Shown in pieces: positions 1 to 8,582 of a stretch of 64,000 bases of DNA. Both the position numbers and the translations under genes were made by a program. Each line of letters starts with the position of its first letter. Position 1 is the first letter of the stretch. Under the pieces are notes generated by a model, which had not been told where the DNA came from, searched no databases, and was given only the letters and a program-made list of their open reading frames with translations. This DNA is from Deltaproteobacteria bacterium (lineage in GTDB: Bacteria; Desulfobacterota; Syntrophia; Syntrophales; UBA2185): positions 1 to 64,000 of the forward strand of contig JAPLJS010000019.1 of the NCBI GenBank assembly GCA_026388545.1, given 5' to 3'.

Positions 1-888
1 ATGCAGGTTTTACCACCCTGGTTCCTCGAAGGAGATTAAAGGCCATCTGCCGACACAGGGCGTCTATGGCATTTTTCATCAATCTCGTGAACCTGGCCCG
101 AAAGGCATTGTTGTGGAGATGGCTGATTCCAAAATATTGCTCAACAATATAACGGACTTTTGAAATGGCTTTATTCCGTTCTTTTTCATATTCTGTTAAT
201 TCGGTTCCTTTAACGGCCTTCCTCATGATGCCGTCTGAGATGTTGTTCAGATTGAGGAATTCTCTGTTGTTTTCTCCAAAGTACCCTTTATCGGCATACA
301 CCTTCTTGATGGGATTTTTGGTATGACAACTGCCGGCGACGCAAAGAGGGAGAAATGGGCTATCATGAAAAGAAGCGGGGGTTATCTCCGTGGCGAGGAG
401 AAACCCATAGCGGGTATCGACGGAAGCATGTTCTTTGAGCCCATAATGAGGAATGTTGTTACGGACCGTCCAGTCCGATTCGAGATCGCGGGAGAATTTA
501 AGAGGATTCCCCTTCTTATCCAGCTGTCCTTCGGGAGTCTCTCTTTTCTTTTTCTCTTTCTCCAGTTTCTCTTTACTTATGGGATGACTGGCCGACTGGA
601 CCAAACGGGCGTCAACGGCTATGCCCTCGTTGATGGTTAAGCCTTTGGCGGCGAATTGGGAAAGAAGTTCATGATTGATCAAACGCATGGTATCTTGAGA
701 GAGCCTGCTCCTGAAACGGGATTGCTTTTGCCGACGGGATAACTTCTCAGAAGCAGATTCTCGATGCGGGACCAATCCACGATGGCGTTGATCTGTTCCA
801 TTCTTGCGATGGCCCGGTTGTGTTCCATGGAATTAAAAAGAGAAATATCCGTAAAGCTCAGATTGGTTTCCATTTTCTTGAAGCCCAT
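1..888 (-). pseudogene. IS5-family transposase, internally deleted and cut by window edge
   Basis: This is a transposase of the IS5 group carrying a DDE catalytic domain. The ATG at 888 follows a GGAGG site and opens a typical N-terminus (MGFKKMETNLSFTD...) that reads to YPVGKS near 727. There the frame breaks. A second minus frame resumes at about 719 with RFRSRLSQDTMR and stays open to base 1. Roughly 55 residues that normally lie between YPVGKS and the HSTFSRFRSRLS segment are missing, and the deletion is not a multiple of three. Downstream, the three catalytic blocks are still legible: the Asp in GIAVDARLV, the Asp in YADKGY and the Glu in YIVEQYFG. The stop codon lies outside the window. 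The copy should be inactive in cis. I could not define its terminal inverted repeats. Confidence 0.9.
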
Positions 889-1035
889 AGGTCCTCCAGA
901 GTGATGAATTTGACGGAAATATGGCATAAAAATGGATAAATGTCAAGTAATATTAATATCTTATCTTTGAATAATGATGTTTTTTGATGGAAACCTGTTG
1001 CATCAAATATAAAAACCGCCAGAGGTTGTGCAAAG

Positions 1036-1332
1036 TTGCCTGCTGCAAATAACCCTCCCCAAAAGGAACCTTCTGAGAAGGCACCGGAAGAATCCAGACA
1101 TTTGAACTCTGAAGCAGCAAAACAATTACTTGAGGATATCCAGAGTCAACTGCAATCCATGAATATCAGTTTATCCTTTTCAACATATGGGAAAAACGGA
1201 GGAAATATCGCTGTTACCGTCACAGAGAAAGATACAGGAAAGGTTATAAGAGAAATCCCGGCCAAGGAAATTCAAAATCTGTATACAAAGTTGGGTGAGC
1301 TGATCGGTATCATCTTTAATCACACTGCTTAA
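1036..1332 (+). CDS. flaG: FlaG family flagellar protein
   Basis: FlaG-family proteins (98 residues here) are small soluble proteins encoded near flagellin and fliD; they affect filament length or assembly. The first 30 residues are polar and low in complexity. The conserved FlaG core follows: a predicted amphipathic helix (QLLEDIQSQLQSMNISLSF), then the signature TVTEKDTGKVIREIPAKEI and a hydrophobic C-terminal helix. The start taken is TTG at 1036, about ten bases after AGAGG; the frame is open back to 988 but offers no better start. It is the only plus-strand gene on the left of the flagellar locus and converges on fliW. No sigma-28 promoter is visible upstream, where the transposase remnant lies, so its native promoter and flagellin neighbours may have been lost or moved. 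Confidence 0.8.
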   Translation: MPAANNPPQKEPSEKAPEESRHLNSEAAKQLLEDIQSQLQSMNISLSFSTYGKNGGNIAVTVTEKDTGKVIREIPAKEIQNLYTKLGELIGIIFNHTA

Positions 1333-1359
1333 AAGAGAATCGCCTCCCTATACCAATCC

Positions 1360-1376
1360 CCCTGTTTTTCACAGGG
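1360..1376. terminator. Small hairpin between convergent flaG and fliW
   Basis: CCCTGT (1360-1365) pairs with ACAGGG (1371-1376) around a short loop. The hairpin sits at the convergence point of flaG and fliW and overlaps the fliW stop codon. The stem is only six pairs and neither side has a clear run of T, so a terminator role is tentative. Confidence 0.35.
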
Positions 1377-1863
1377 AAGCTGCCTCGCCATCATTCTGTT
1401 TTTCACTATCTCCGGCTCCAGAAGCCCCGTCACCAGAATCCACCGCCGTTAAGTAATACCGAACCGGATATGCCGGATCTTCAAGGATGACCTGTTTGGC
1501 AATCTTCTTCTTTGCATTCACCACAATTGGCGCCCTGAGGTTTACAGAAGCGGAAAAGGGTGTTTGACGGATGGTTACAATGGTCAGCAGAACCACATCC
1601 TCTGCATTTTCTATTTTGAGAAGTTTCGTATCATTATCGTCTATCACTGGTCCATAGTCTGCTTTTGCGACAAATGGATTAATAACAACAAAGGAAATCG
1701 CGCCGTCATCAAGGGATTGAAACCACCAGAAGGGGTTCTCTTCATCCTTGATATGCAATATATATTTCTTCAGGTGTTCGAATCCAATGATCCCACCCCG
1801 CATTTCAATAATTTTGGTTTCATCCACATCGATCTCTCCGAAGCGAGTGGTAACTATATTCAC
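1369..1863 (-). CDS. fliW: Flagellar assembly factor FliW
   Basis: FliW binds CsrA and relieves its repression of flagellin translation; flagellin in turn titrates FliW. The 164-residue protein shows the family pattern: an N-terminal TRFGEIDVDETKIIEM strand, then GIIGFEHLKKYIL, a central FWWFQSLDD motif and C-terminal NLRAPIVVNAKKKIAKQV. The last 25 residues are an acidic tail. Translation starts at GTG 1863, nine bases after GGGAGG. It lies 21 bases downstream of csrA on the same strand, the usual csrA-fliW pair. The flagellin that would complete the switch is not in this window. Confidence 0.95.
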   Translation of the reverse strand: MNIVTTRFGEIDVDETKIIEMRGGIIGFEHLKKYILHIKDEENPFWWFQSLDDGAISFVVINPFVAKADYGPVIDDNDTKLLKIENAEDVVLLTIVTIRQTPFSASVNLRAPIVVNAKKKIAKQVILEDPAYPVRYYLTAVDSGDGASGAGDSEKQNDGEAASL

Positions 1864-1884
1864 GTTAAAAAACCTCCCTTATAG

Positions 1885-2148
1885 TCAATCTTCTTTTTTA
1901 TCTTCCCTCAGCAAATTTTTCAAACCATCCCAGATATCAGGCAAGGTCTCTTTCTCCATACTCGCCACCTTTACCGCCTCGATATTCTGTTCTTTAATCA
2001 GATTGTATATTTCCTCCCGATGAATGGCAATATGCGTTGGCGCCTCAATCCCAATCCTGATCTGTTTCCCCTTTGTCTCCAGAAAAGTAATTTTAATATC
2101 ATCACCGATCGTGATAGACTCACCCAACTTCCGTGTCAGGATTAACAT
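1885..2148 (-). CDS. csrA: Carbon storage regulator / translational repressor CsrA
   Basis: CsrA is a dimeric RNA-binding protein that represses translation by binding GGA motifs near ribosome binding sites. The N-terminus [20 protein letters not shown] and the [19 protein letters not shown] segment are canonical. At 87 residues it is longer than the E. coli form (61) and has the C-terminal extension common in CsrA proteins that pair with FliW. A GGAGGGAAAG ribosome site precedes the ATG at 2148. It sits between flgL and fliW in the last flagellar operon, which suggests it controls translation of late flagellar genes. Confidence 0.97.
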   Translation of the reverse strand: MLILTRKLGESITIGDDIKITFLETKGKQIRIGIEAPTHIAIHREEIYNLIKEQNIEAVKVASMEKETLPDIWDGLKNLLREDKKED

Positions 2149-2193
2149 CTTTCCTCCCTATAATACTTTTGAAAAGGCTCTTACTTCAGAAGT

Positions 2194-3387
2194 CTATTTA
2201 ATAAAATTAATGATGGAAATATTGCCCAAATTTCCCGCCATTTCATAGCACGCCTGCAGGGCAATCTCTTTCATCTTGAATGCAGTCATCAGAGCCACCA
2301 CATCAGCGTCTTCAATATTGGAAGTAAGGCCTGTTAACCTTGTGTCCAGGTCTTTAAGCACGGTGTCTGAGATGTCCAGACTGTTCACCCTGGTTCCGCA
2401 TTTGGCCGTATAGCGAGTAATCTGGTCACCTGCCTCCTGGAGAGGATCGAGTTGATTCCGGATACCCTCTGCATCGTTGTTTTGCAGCGCTGTTTTTAAA
2501 TCGTTCAGTGTTTTAAATATATCAACAGTGCCGCTGCCTCGAGCAGTAAATGCCGCCTCTCCCGTAATGCTGTAATTAATTGCAACGTCTTTCCCCACCT
2601 CTACGGAGAGTTCCTCCCCGTTTCCATTGTAATAACCGGGTGCATAGGCATTGACAGAAAAACTATCGTTAGCCGCAAAAGTACCGGGAGGAAATGTTAA
2701 GGATATACCATCCCCCAAGGTATTACTTCCGGAAGCAAGTACTGTTGGCACACCCACCCACGTTTTACCACTATCGGATGAAACCTGATAGGTCGCACTT
2801 CCAAGCGTCCCCCCCGCCACGATTTTAACAACATAGGTTTTATTGGTCGCCCCTGTATACGTTCCTGCCTCTGATACTGTACCGGTATAGGTATTCCCGC
2901 TTGCATTGACGGGAGCATCTATTCGTGCAGCCGATTCTGTCGCAGAAAATGGTTCCGTATCCGTCTTCGTACCGGAAAAAAGATACCTGTCTCCGAACTT
3001 TGAATTCGCCAGGGAGCGGAGCTGGTCAATGAGTGGTTGAAGAGAATCAGCCGCAATCTGCCTCGTTGACTCGGATGCTGTTGCACTGGACTGAGAAATT
3101 GCCGTTTCTCTTATCTGATTTAGAATATCATTCACACTTGATAGTTTTGATTCTGTAAGGTCAATCCACGACTTACTCTCTTCAACTCTTTTTTCATAAT
3201 GGCTGGTATATGACTTCACGGCCCTGTAATCCAGAATTTTTCCCATTCCGAGTGGATCATCAGAAGGCTTGTTGACCTGTTTCTCTGTAGCCAGCTTTTC
3301 CATGAGCTCGCTATATTGAGTTTGCGTGTTGGAAATACTGTTGTTCAACATATCAAATTTCATATTATCCGTGACACGTGTGATCAT
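2194..3387 (-). CDS. flgL: Flagellar hook-associated protein 3 FlgL
   Basis: FlgL forms the hook-filament junction with FlgK. The 397-residue protein has the flagellin-like N-terminal coiled region (MITRVTDNMKFDMLNNSI to about residue 150) and the matching C-terminal helix ending in MAGNLGNISIINFIK. Between residues about 157 and 248 an extra beta-rich domain is inserted, starting at SGNTYTGTV and ending at FAANDSFSVNA. A clearly homologous domain occurs in the neighbouring FlgK. The start at 3387 has AGGG eight bases upstream. The gene follows flgK by 10 bases and is probably co-transcribed with flgM-flgN-flgK. Confidence 0.95.
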   Translation of the reverse strand: MITRVTDNMKFDMLNNSISNTQTQYSELMEKLATEKQVNKPSDDPLGMGKILDYRAVKSYTSHYEKRVEESKSWIDLTESKLSSVNDILNQIRETAISQSSATASESTRQIAADSLQPLIDQLRSLANSKFGDRYLFSGTKTDTEPFSATESAARIDAPVNASGNTYTGTVSEAGTYTGATNKTYVVKIVAGGTLGSATYQVSSDSGKTWVGVPTVLASGSNTLGDGISLTFPPGTFAANDSFSVNAYAPGYYNGNGEELSVEVGKDVAINYSITGEAAFTARGSGTVDIFKTLNDLKTALQNNDAEGIRNQLDPLQEAGDQITRYTAKCGTRVNSLDISDTVLKDLDTRLTGLTSNIEDADVVALMTAFKMKEIALQACYEMAGNLGNISIINFIK

Positions 3388-3397
3388 GATCTAATCC

Positions 3398-5071
3398 CTA
3401 TTCCTTACCTAAATTAATCAATACGTCCATCATTTGATTAACCACTCCGCACATTCTGGCCGCAGCGTTATACCCCGCTTGATATTTGATCAGGTTCAGC
3501 ATTTCCTCATCTATGGAAACTCCTGAAACTGCTTCTTTCTGACTTTCCAACTGATTCATGACGGCTGTTTGATGATCCAATATGCGCTTTGCATCCGCAA
3601 CGTCATTACCCACACTCGCTACAAGCGATTGATAAAAATTGTCAATGCTTGATATCCCGCCTCCCATGAGCAGGCTGTCCTTGATCGCATTGATCGAACC
3701 GGCATTGTCTCCGTCACCATTGTTGACCGTCGCGGAGGCGGCAATCTTTCCGGCATCATCTACAATCGTTGAGTTGACCTGCATATCTTTCGCAAAACAA
3801 CCTGCTTTAACACTAAAAACATCATTCGTGGCAAAAGTATCCGGAGGGAATGTTAAATTTATTCCATCACCCGGGGTTATGGTCCCCCCAACAGGAATTG
3901 TTTGCACAGCCCCCCATGTTGTACCGCCATCCGACGAAACCTTGTAGGTTGCAGCTCCAAGTGCTCCTCCCGTTACAATTTTCACCGTGTAGGTTTTGTT
4001 GGTAGTCCCTGTGTATGTACCGTCGGCAGCCACTGTAGCGGCATAGGTGTTGCCACTTGCCACCACAGGAGATTCGATTCTTGCCGGAGAAAAGAAGTCC
4101 CCGCCAATATTTTTGTTTAAATCATAGCCCGATCGGTGCTGTGTGTTGACATTAGTAACAATCGTTGAGGCCATCTGATCGAGATCATTCAGGTATCCAG
4201 AAATTTTCGTATCTCTTACATCAAGCATTCCTGCCAACTTTCCACTGGTCAGGCGCTCGTTGATCGCTTCATCGGGGGTGTCTTCAAAAACGATGTCATA
4301 ATAATTTGAATTCTCCGGATTGGTCTTAACATCAAGTTTCCAGACATTCGTTCCTTCTACAAGGGATTTCCCATTGGAAATGAAAATGTTCAGTGAACCG
4401 TTCGATTCCTCATAGTAATTAACGTCGATGATCTGGCTGATCTTCCGCAGCAATTCGGCTCTTTGATCCCTTGAACTGGCCGCGCTTCCACCGCTGATCT
4501 CCGTCTGGACAACCTTGTTGTTCAAATCCACCATTTCATCGAGATATTTATTCAGTTCCGTTACAGAATCGGAAATAGCGGCATTCGTATCACTCTGGAT
4601 ATTAATGAGATCATTCGCCTTCTGACTGAACATAGAAGCAAGGCTCTGGGAAATGGATACAAGATTATCCCTTTCAGCAGTCCCGCTGGGATTTGACGAC
4701 AACTGCGACCAGGCGCCCCAAAATTGCGACAACAGATCATTGATACCACCACCGGTGCTCTCATTGAAAATACCTTCTACATTATTGAGGAGGTCCATAC
4801 GGGCTTGGTTGTTGCCGGTATCTTGTTCCTGCTGGACGAGCTGCACCTCAAGGTATTTGTCATAGAGTCTCTCAATCTCAACAATTTTTACCCCAAGCTG
4901 TACGTCATTCGTGCTGGAGCCAATAACACCGATGGAACCGAAAGCAGGCCGTAATCTCGAATATCCTGGTGTATTCACATTGGCCACATTAGAGCCTGTA
5001 ACATTGAGTGCCGTAAGATGGCTTAAAATTGCTTCCTTTGTTGTATTCAATACACGACCGATATCACCCAT
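3398..5071 (-). CDS. flgK: Flagellar hook-associated protein 1 FlgK
   Basis: FlgK is the proximal hook-filament junction protein. The 557-residue product carries the conserved N-terminus (LNVTGSNVANVNTPGYSR), the central SGGSAASSRDQRAELLRKIS block and the C-terminal GVSIDEEMLNLIKYQAGYNA helix that packs in the D0 core. Residues about 332 to 423 form an inserted domain (SGNTYAATV ... FATNDVFSVKAG) homologous to the one in FlgL, and likely surface-exposed. The ATG at 5071 follows a weak ATAGG site. The gene sits between flgN, its likely export chaperone, and flgL. Confidence 0.96.
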   Translation of the reverse strand: MGDIGRVLNTTKEAILSHLTALNVTGSNVANVNTPGYSRLRPAFGSIGVIGSSTNDVQLGVKIVEIERLYDKYLEVQLVQQEQDTGNNQARMDLLNNVEGIFNESTGGGINDLLSQFWGAWSQLSSNPSGTAERDNLVSISQSLASMFSQKANDLINIQSDTNAAISDSVTELNKYLDEMVDLNNKVVQTEISGGSAASSRDQRAELLRKISQIIDVNYYEESNGSLNIFISNGKSLVEGTNVWKLDVKTNPENSNYYDIVFEDTPDEAINERLTSGKLAGMLDVRDTKISGYLNDLDQMASTIVTNVNTQHRSGYDLNKNIGGDFFSPARIESPVVASGNTYAATVAADGTYTGTTNKTYTVKIVTGGALGAATYKVSSDGGTTWGAVQTIPVGGTITPGDGINLTFPPDTFATNDVFSVKAGCFAKDMQVNSTIVDDAGKIAASATVNNGDGDNAGSINAIKDSLLMGGGISSIDNFYQSLVASVGNDVADAKRILDHQTAVMNQLESQKEAVSGVSIDEEMLNLIKYQAGYNAAARMCGVVNQMMDVLINLGKE

Positions 5072-5077
5072 AGTAAC

Positions 5078-5620
5078 CTATCCTTCTGTCCGCAGGATTT
5101 TTCCATTCCTGGATATGGGCCTCATTCTTCCTGTAGGCATGTAGCAGGTCGAACCGGAAGAGAGGAGGCTATGAATAAAATCGACAGTTCCCTGCAAAAA
5201 ATGGAGTGAATAATCAAGCAATTCCTTATTATTTTGATTCATTTCCCGGTTACTTGCGAGGAGTTCATTCAGTATGGACCGGCATTCTTTTAATTCTTTT
5301 TCCTGATCAGGATCTGCATAGGAACTCACCGTTGACAGATTGATCTCGTTTTCGTCAATATCAAGAACTCTTGCAATTTTCTTGATGATTTTGAATCTCC
5401 CCTCCTCCAGCATCCTTGCCTTTACTATCGCTGTTTCTTTTTTGCCGTTACTCTCCAAGAGTTTTTCAAGGGAAGGTTTCATCAATATTATTCTTTCATG
5501 GGTAATTGCAGCCTGAAGCTCTCGGTAAACCGCAATTTCTCTTTTCAGGAGATTTATTAACGAATCAAGAAGGGGATGCAAATCCGGATGAAGGCTCGTG
5601 TTCTGCTGTATCATATCCAT
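5078..5620 (-). CDS. flgN: FlgN-type export chaperone for hook-associated proteins
   Basis: FlgN is the cytoplasmic chaperone that holds FlgK and FlgL before export. The 180-residue protein is almost wholly helical, with a heptad-rich first half (LLDSLINLLKREIAVYRELQ) and a C-terminal helix NQNNKELLDYSLHFLQGTVD typical of FlgN. It ends in a basic tail that may be unstructured. Assignment rests on size, helicity and position: seven bases before flgK and downstream of flgM, the standard flgM-flgN-flgK-flgL order. Sequence conservation in this family is low, so the call is good but not certain. Confidence 0.85.
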   Translation of the reverse strand: MDMIQQNTSLHPDLHPLLDSLINLLKREIAVYRELQAAITHERIILMKPSLEKLLESNGKKETAIVKARMLEEGRFKIIKKIARVLDIDENEINLSTVSSYADPDQEKELKECRSILNELLASNREMNQNNKELLDYSLHFLQGTVDFIHSLLSSGSTCYMPTGRMRPISRNGKILRTEG

Positions 5621-5802
5621 ATCCTAATACATAATTACTTTTATTTTGCTTTTTGATTAAAGTCCCTTAGCCCACCTGGCGGTGCTCCCCGGCAAGGGAA
5701 ATGTGTATCTTCCATCGTGCCACATATACCTTTTCTCCATAGCAGAGTTCAGGGATGCACTGCCGGTCTGTATTGTAAAATTCCGTACACTATTTGCCAT
5801 TC

Positions 5803-5836
5803 ATGTAGATTGGGGTCATATAACCCTCATCTACAT
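5803..5836. repeat. Hairpin in the flgM-flgN spacer
   Basis: The 275-base spacer between flgM and flgN holds an inverted repeat: ATGTAGAT (5803-5810) pairs with ATCTACAT (5829-5836), and GGG (5812-5814) with CCC (5824-5826). There is no T-run, so it may be an attenuator or an RNA-processing site rather than a terminator. I see no gene in the spacer. Confidence 0.5.
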
Positions 5837-5895
5837 AAATGATGCGGTGGGCTCTTGAGGATGAAACATCTGAGGAAAATGGGGAAAGAAATATT

Positions 5896-6201
5896 TCAGG
5901 CGAATATATCCAAGAGAGACTCTGTCACCATTTTCTCAGCAATTTTTTGTCCGTTTACACTGTAAGCGCCCTTATCAACCTGATCCTTCAATTCATGAAC
6001 CTTATCTTCACGAACAGCAGGAAGCTGATTTACCGCATTCTTCAATTGCTGAATGTCTCTTGCCTTGGTGGAAAGATTTACTTTCTCCTCTGGCGCCGCA
6101 TTTCCGCTGACCTTCGGATTCGATTCATCCTGCACCTTCTCAGCTTTCTGATACTGCTGAAGCGCTTGGACTGCGGCATCATCGACTTTAGAAATCTTCA
6201 T
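5896..6201 (-). CDS. flgM: Anti-sigma-28 factor FlgM
   Basis: FlgM binds FliA (sigma-28) and is exported once the hook-basal body is complete, which frees FliA for late genes. The 101-residue protein has the disordered N-terminal half and the C-terminal FliA-binding half: VNLSTKARDIQQLKNAV, then VHELKDQVDKGAYSVNGQKIAEKM, which matches the family signature (KV..I...I..G.Y.....IA..ml). GGAG lies just before the ATG at 6201. A sigma-28 promoter directly upstream would make it autoregulated. Its target FliA is encoded at 15454-16206. Confidence 0.95.
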   Translation of the reverse strand: MKISKVDDAAVQALQQYQKAEKVQDESNPKVSGNAAPEEKVNLSTKARDIQQLKNAVNQLPAVREDKVHELKDQVDKGAYSVNGQKIAEKMVTESLLDIFA

Positions 6202-6235
6202 CTTAAATCTCCTTGTGATTCTTCTTTTATCACAA

Positions 6236-6263
6236 TTATCGGCAAGAAGACAAAAAAACTTTA
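6236..6263 (-). promoter_or_regulatory. Sigma-28 (FliA) promoter for flgM operon
   Basis: On the minus strand TAAAGTTT (6263 downward) is followed after 12 bases by GCCGATAA (6243-6236), an almost exact match to the FliA consensus TAAAGTTT-N11-GCCGATAA. It lies about 35 bases upstream of the flgM start, in the flgJ-flgM gap, and is correctly oriented for flgM-flgN-flgK-flgL-csrA-fliW. Confidence 0.85.
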
Positions 6264-6284
6264 GTAAAAACTCCCGTGTCGCTT

Positions 6285-6608
6285 TTAGCGACGATTGTTC
6301 AACTGCTCAAAAAGGATTTGCTGTAATCCTGATCCTCTCCCCTTATTTGCCAATTCTTCGGCAACTTTTTGGTCAAGCATCATATTGTAAGTATCTTTAC
6401 CGGGACTCTGTTTTAAAAAACCGCTCTGCGGAATTGCTTGCCGCATGGACTTAAACATGTAAAAAGTAAAAACAGCCTCAAAATCTGCACAACTCTTTCT
6501 CAGCTTATTTTCCTCCTCGATGGCTGCTTTACCCTCCACTTCGCCGGTTCTTTTCTGGGGCATCTTCCGATCCGCAATCTGTGCTTTTACTACTGCCACA
6601 TCACCCAT
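6285..6608 (-). CDS. flgJ: Rod-binding protein FlgJ (N-terminal domain only)
   Basis: This corresponds to the rod-capping half of FlgJ. The 107 residues include the family core LRKSCADFEAVFTFYMFKSM and the DTYNMMLDQKVAEELA helix. The peptidoglycan-hydrolase domain found in enterobacterial FlgJ is absent, as is common outside the Gammaproteobacteria. A separate muramidase must therefore open the wall for the rod, and none is encoded nearby. AAGG precedes the ATG at 6608. The gene closes the flgF-G-A-H-I-J operon. Confidence 0.93.
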   Translation of the reverse strand: MGDVAVVKAQIADRKMPQKRTGEVEGKAAIEEENKLRKSCADFEAVFTFYMFKSMRQAIPQSGFLKQSPGKDTYNMMLDQKVAEELANKGRGSGLQQILFEQLNNRR

Positions 6609-6664
6609 GATACTTAACCTTCTTATGATTCATCTCACTTTTTGTGAGAACTTTGTGTAAAACC

Positions 6665-7849
6665 TTATATAATCCTCAAATCCGCCTGAAGCGCCCCTGC
6701 GGCTTTTATGGCCTGCATAATGGTGATGAGATCTCTCGGAGAAACGCCAATTGCATTAAGCGCCCTCACCACTTCCTGAATGGTAACTCCTTTGGGCACG
6801 ACCAGCAGTTGCTTCTTTTCTTCCGTCACAGTTACCTGACTCTGGGGCGTCACTACCGTCTGCCCTCCGGGAGCCATTATCACGCCGCCTTGTGCGGTTG
6901 GTGTACCGCCGGCAGTCGGTCCCGGAGCAAACGGAAGCGGCTGGGAGACCTTTTTTTCTTCCTTGATTTGAATACTGAGATTTCCATGGGCTATTGCTAC
7001 AGTGGATATCCTCACATTTTCGCCCATGACAACGGTGCCCGTTTTTTCGTTCATAACCACAACGGCAACAGAATCAACAGGAACATCGAGATTTTCGACA
7101 AGCGAAACAAGCTGTACCATATTCATTACCACATTATCTTTGATCTTTACTGTAACAGAACTTGAATCAATAAGTTTTGCATCGACACTCTGCATTGCAG
7201 CGTTGATCACCTCAGCCAGGTGTGTGGATGTTGTAAAATCAGGCTGATAGAGGTTTATGGAGAGCACCCTGTTCTTTTCAAATTCAAATGGCAACTCTTT
7301 TTCAACAGTGGCGCCGTTTGTTATCCGCCCAACAGTGGTGTGGTTCTTTGTAACACCACCGCCGGCGGCGCCGCTCGCCGAAAATCCGCCAATGGTAACC
7401 GCTCCTTGAGCAATAGCGTAAATCTCACCGTCCGCGCCTTTAAGGGGAGTCATGAGCAGCATGCCGCCTTGAAGGCTTTTCGCATCACCGATAGAGGAGA
7501 TGTCGACATCGATCCTCGTTCCGTATTTGACGAAAGGCGGCAACTTGGCAGTCACCATTACCGCAGCAATATTGTTTGCCTTTATGTCCTTGTCCTTCAT
7601 TATGGCAAGTCCCTGACGGTTCAACATATTGACGAGTGTTTCCTTCGTAAATCCGTTTTTAACATCGTCACCCGTAGCATTCAGGCCGACAACCAGTCCG
7701 TAACCGATCAGTTGGTTATCCCTGACCCCGCCGATGCTCGCGATGTCTTTTATCCTCGCGGCATGCACATTATCCGCGAAATTTATACAGAACAAGATAC
7801 ATGCGATTATTCCGCATATTTTCATGATATTTGTAGAACGCTCTGCCAT
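6665..7849 (-). CDS. flgI: Flagellar P-ring protein FlgI
   Basis: FlgI forms the periplasmic P ring around the rod. The protein has a signal peptide (MKICGIIACILFC... ending at VHA) and then the family start ARIKDIASIGGVRDNQLIGYGLVVGL. The GTGDD-type block appears here as NATGDDVKNGFTKETL, and the C-terminus (VVRALNAIGVSPRDLITIMQAIKAAGAL) is canonical. The ATG at 7849 is preferred over a GTG at 7861; another ATG at 7825 gives a shorter signal peptide but has no ribosome site. It lies between flgH and flgJ. Confidence 0.97.
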   Translation of the reverse strand: MAERSTNIMKICGIIACILFCINFADNVHAARIKDIASIGGVRDNQLIGYGLVVGLNATGDDVKNGFTKETLVNMLNRQGLAIMKDKDIKANNIAAVMVTAKLPPFVKYGTRIDVDISSIGDAKSLQGGMLLMTPLKGADGEIYAIAQGAVTIGGFSASGAAGGGVTKNHTTVGRITNGATVEKELPFEFEKNRVLSINLYQPDFTTSTHLAEVINAAMQSVDAKLIDSSSVTVKIKDNVVMNMVQLVSLVENLDVPVDSVAVVVMNEKTGTVVMGENVRISTVAIAHGNLSIQIKEEKKVSQPLPFAPGPTAGGTPTAQGGVIMAPGGQTVVTPQSQVTVTEEKKQLLVVPKGVTIQEVVRALNAIGVSPRDLITIMQAIKAAGALQADLRII

Positions 7850-7873
7850 ACCTTCTGCCACCTTTCAAGAAGA

Positions 7874-8572
7874 TTAGAACGGCCACACCCAGTCAACAAT
7901 CCGTGTGAACCATCCCGGTCTCATTTTATCGTCTACGACACCCTTCCCCGTATAAACAATCTTCGCATCGGCAATATACTGGGACAAGATGGAGTTATCG
8001 GAAGTTATATCCTCAGGTCTGACAATACCGGTGATAATCAGATACTGGTCTTCGGCATTGATGGTAAGTTGTCTTCTCCCCTCTACAATGAAATTCCCAT
8101 TATCCTGGATATCAACAACCCTCGCCGAAATTTTCGCTGTTAAATTGCCATCCCGGGTAGTCTTGCCTGTTCCTTTCAGGGAATTGGCTGAGGTGCCGCC
8201 GGCTGTGATCGAGGAACCCATTCTCTGATTCTGCTCCAATATCTTTTGCTCAAGACCCAGCATGCCCGTTACCCCTGCAGTCGTACTCGTATTCCTGCTC
8301 GTATCCGTACTCGCGTTATTCCCCCCTACGGCGCTCTCATCCACTACAATTGTGACGATATCGTTTATGCGCCGTGCCTTCCTGTCGATAAAGAGAGAAT
8401 TCTTCGCATTCTCACCCGGCCAGATGGTTCCCGGTAGAGGCTTCCCGGCAATCTCTTGTGACGGTTTTATTACGGGCCGGTCAGCTTTTACATAGAGGTT
8501 GCTCGAACACCCCCCCATGATGAAAAGTAAACACAATAGATACATTTTTATAACTACTCTGGAGTCAACCAT
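7874..8572 (-). CDS. flgH: Flagellar L-ring lipoprotein FlgH
   Basis: FlgH forms the outer-membrane L ring. The 232-residue product has a lipoprotein signal peptide with the lipobox MGGCSS, which places the acylated Cys near residue 22. Family blocks follow: SLFIDRKARRINDIVTIVV, a Ser/Thr/Asn-rich segment, GTGKTTRDGNLTAKISARV, and the C-terminal GNFIVEGRRQLTINAEDQYL. GGGGAAAGA precedes the ATG at 8572. An L ring together with a P ring confirms a Gram-negative envelope. Confidence 0.97.
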   Translation of the reverse strand: MVDSRVVIKMYLLCLLFIMGGCSSNLYVKADRPVIKPSQEIAGKPLPGTIWPGENAKNSLFIDRKARRINDIVTIVVDESAVGGNNASTDTSRNTSTTAGVTGMLGLEQKILEQNQRMGSSITAGGTSANSLKGTGKTTRDGNLTAKISARVVDIQDNGNFIVEGRRQLTINAEDQYLIITGIVRPEDITSDNSILSQYIADAKIVYTGKGVVDDKMRPGWFTRIVDWVWPF

Positions 8573-8582
8573 TCTTTCCCCC

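Noticed and set aside
986-1003. Sigma-54-like element TGGAAACCTGTTGCA upstream of flaG
   Set aside because: GG and GC are only nine bases apart; sigma-54 spacing of ten is strict, and the -24 half is a poor match.
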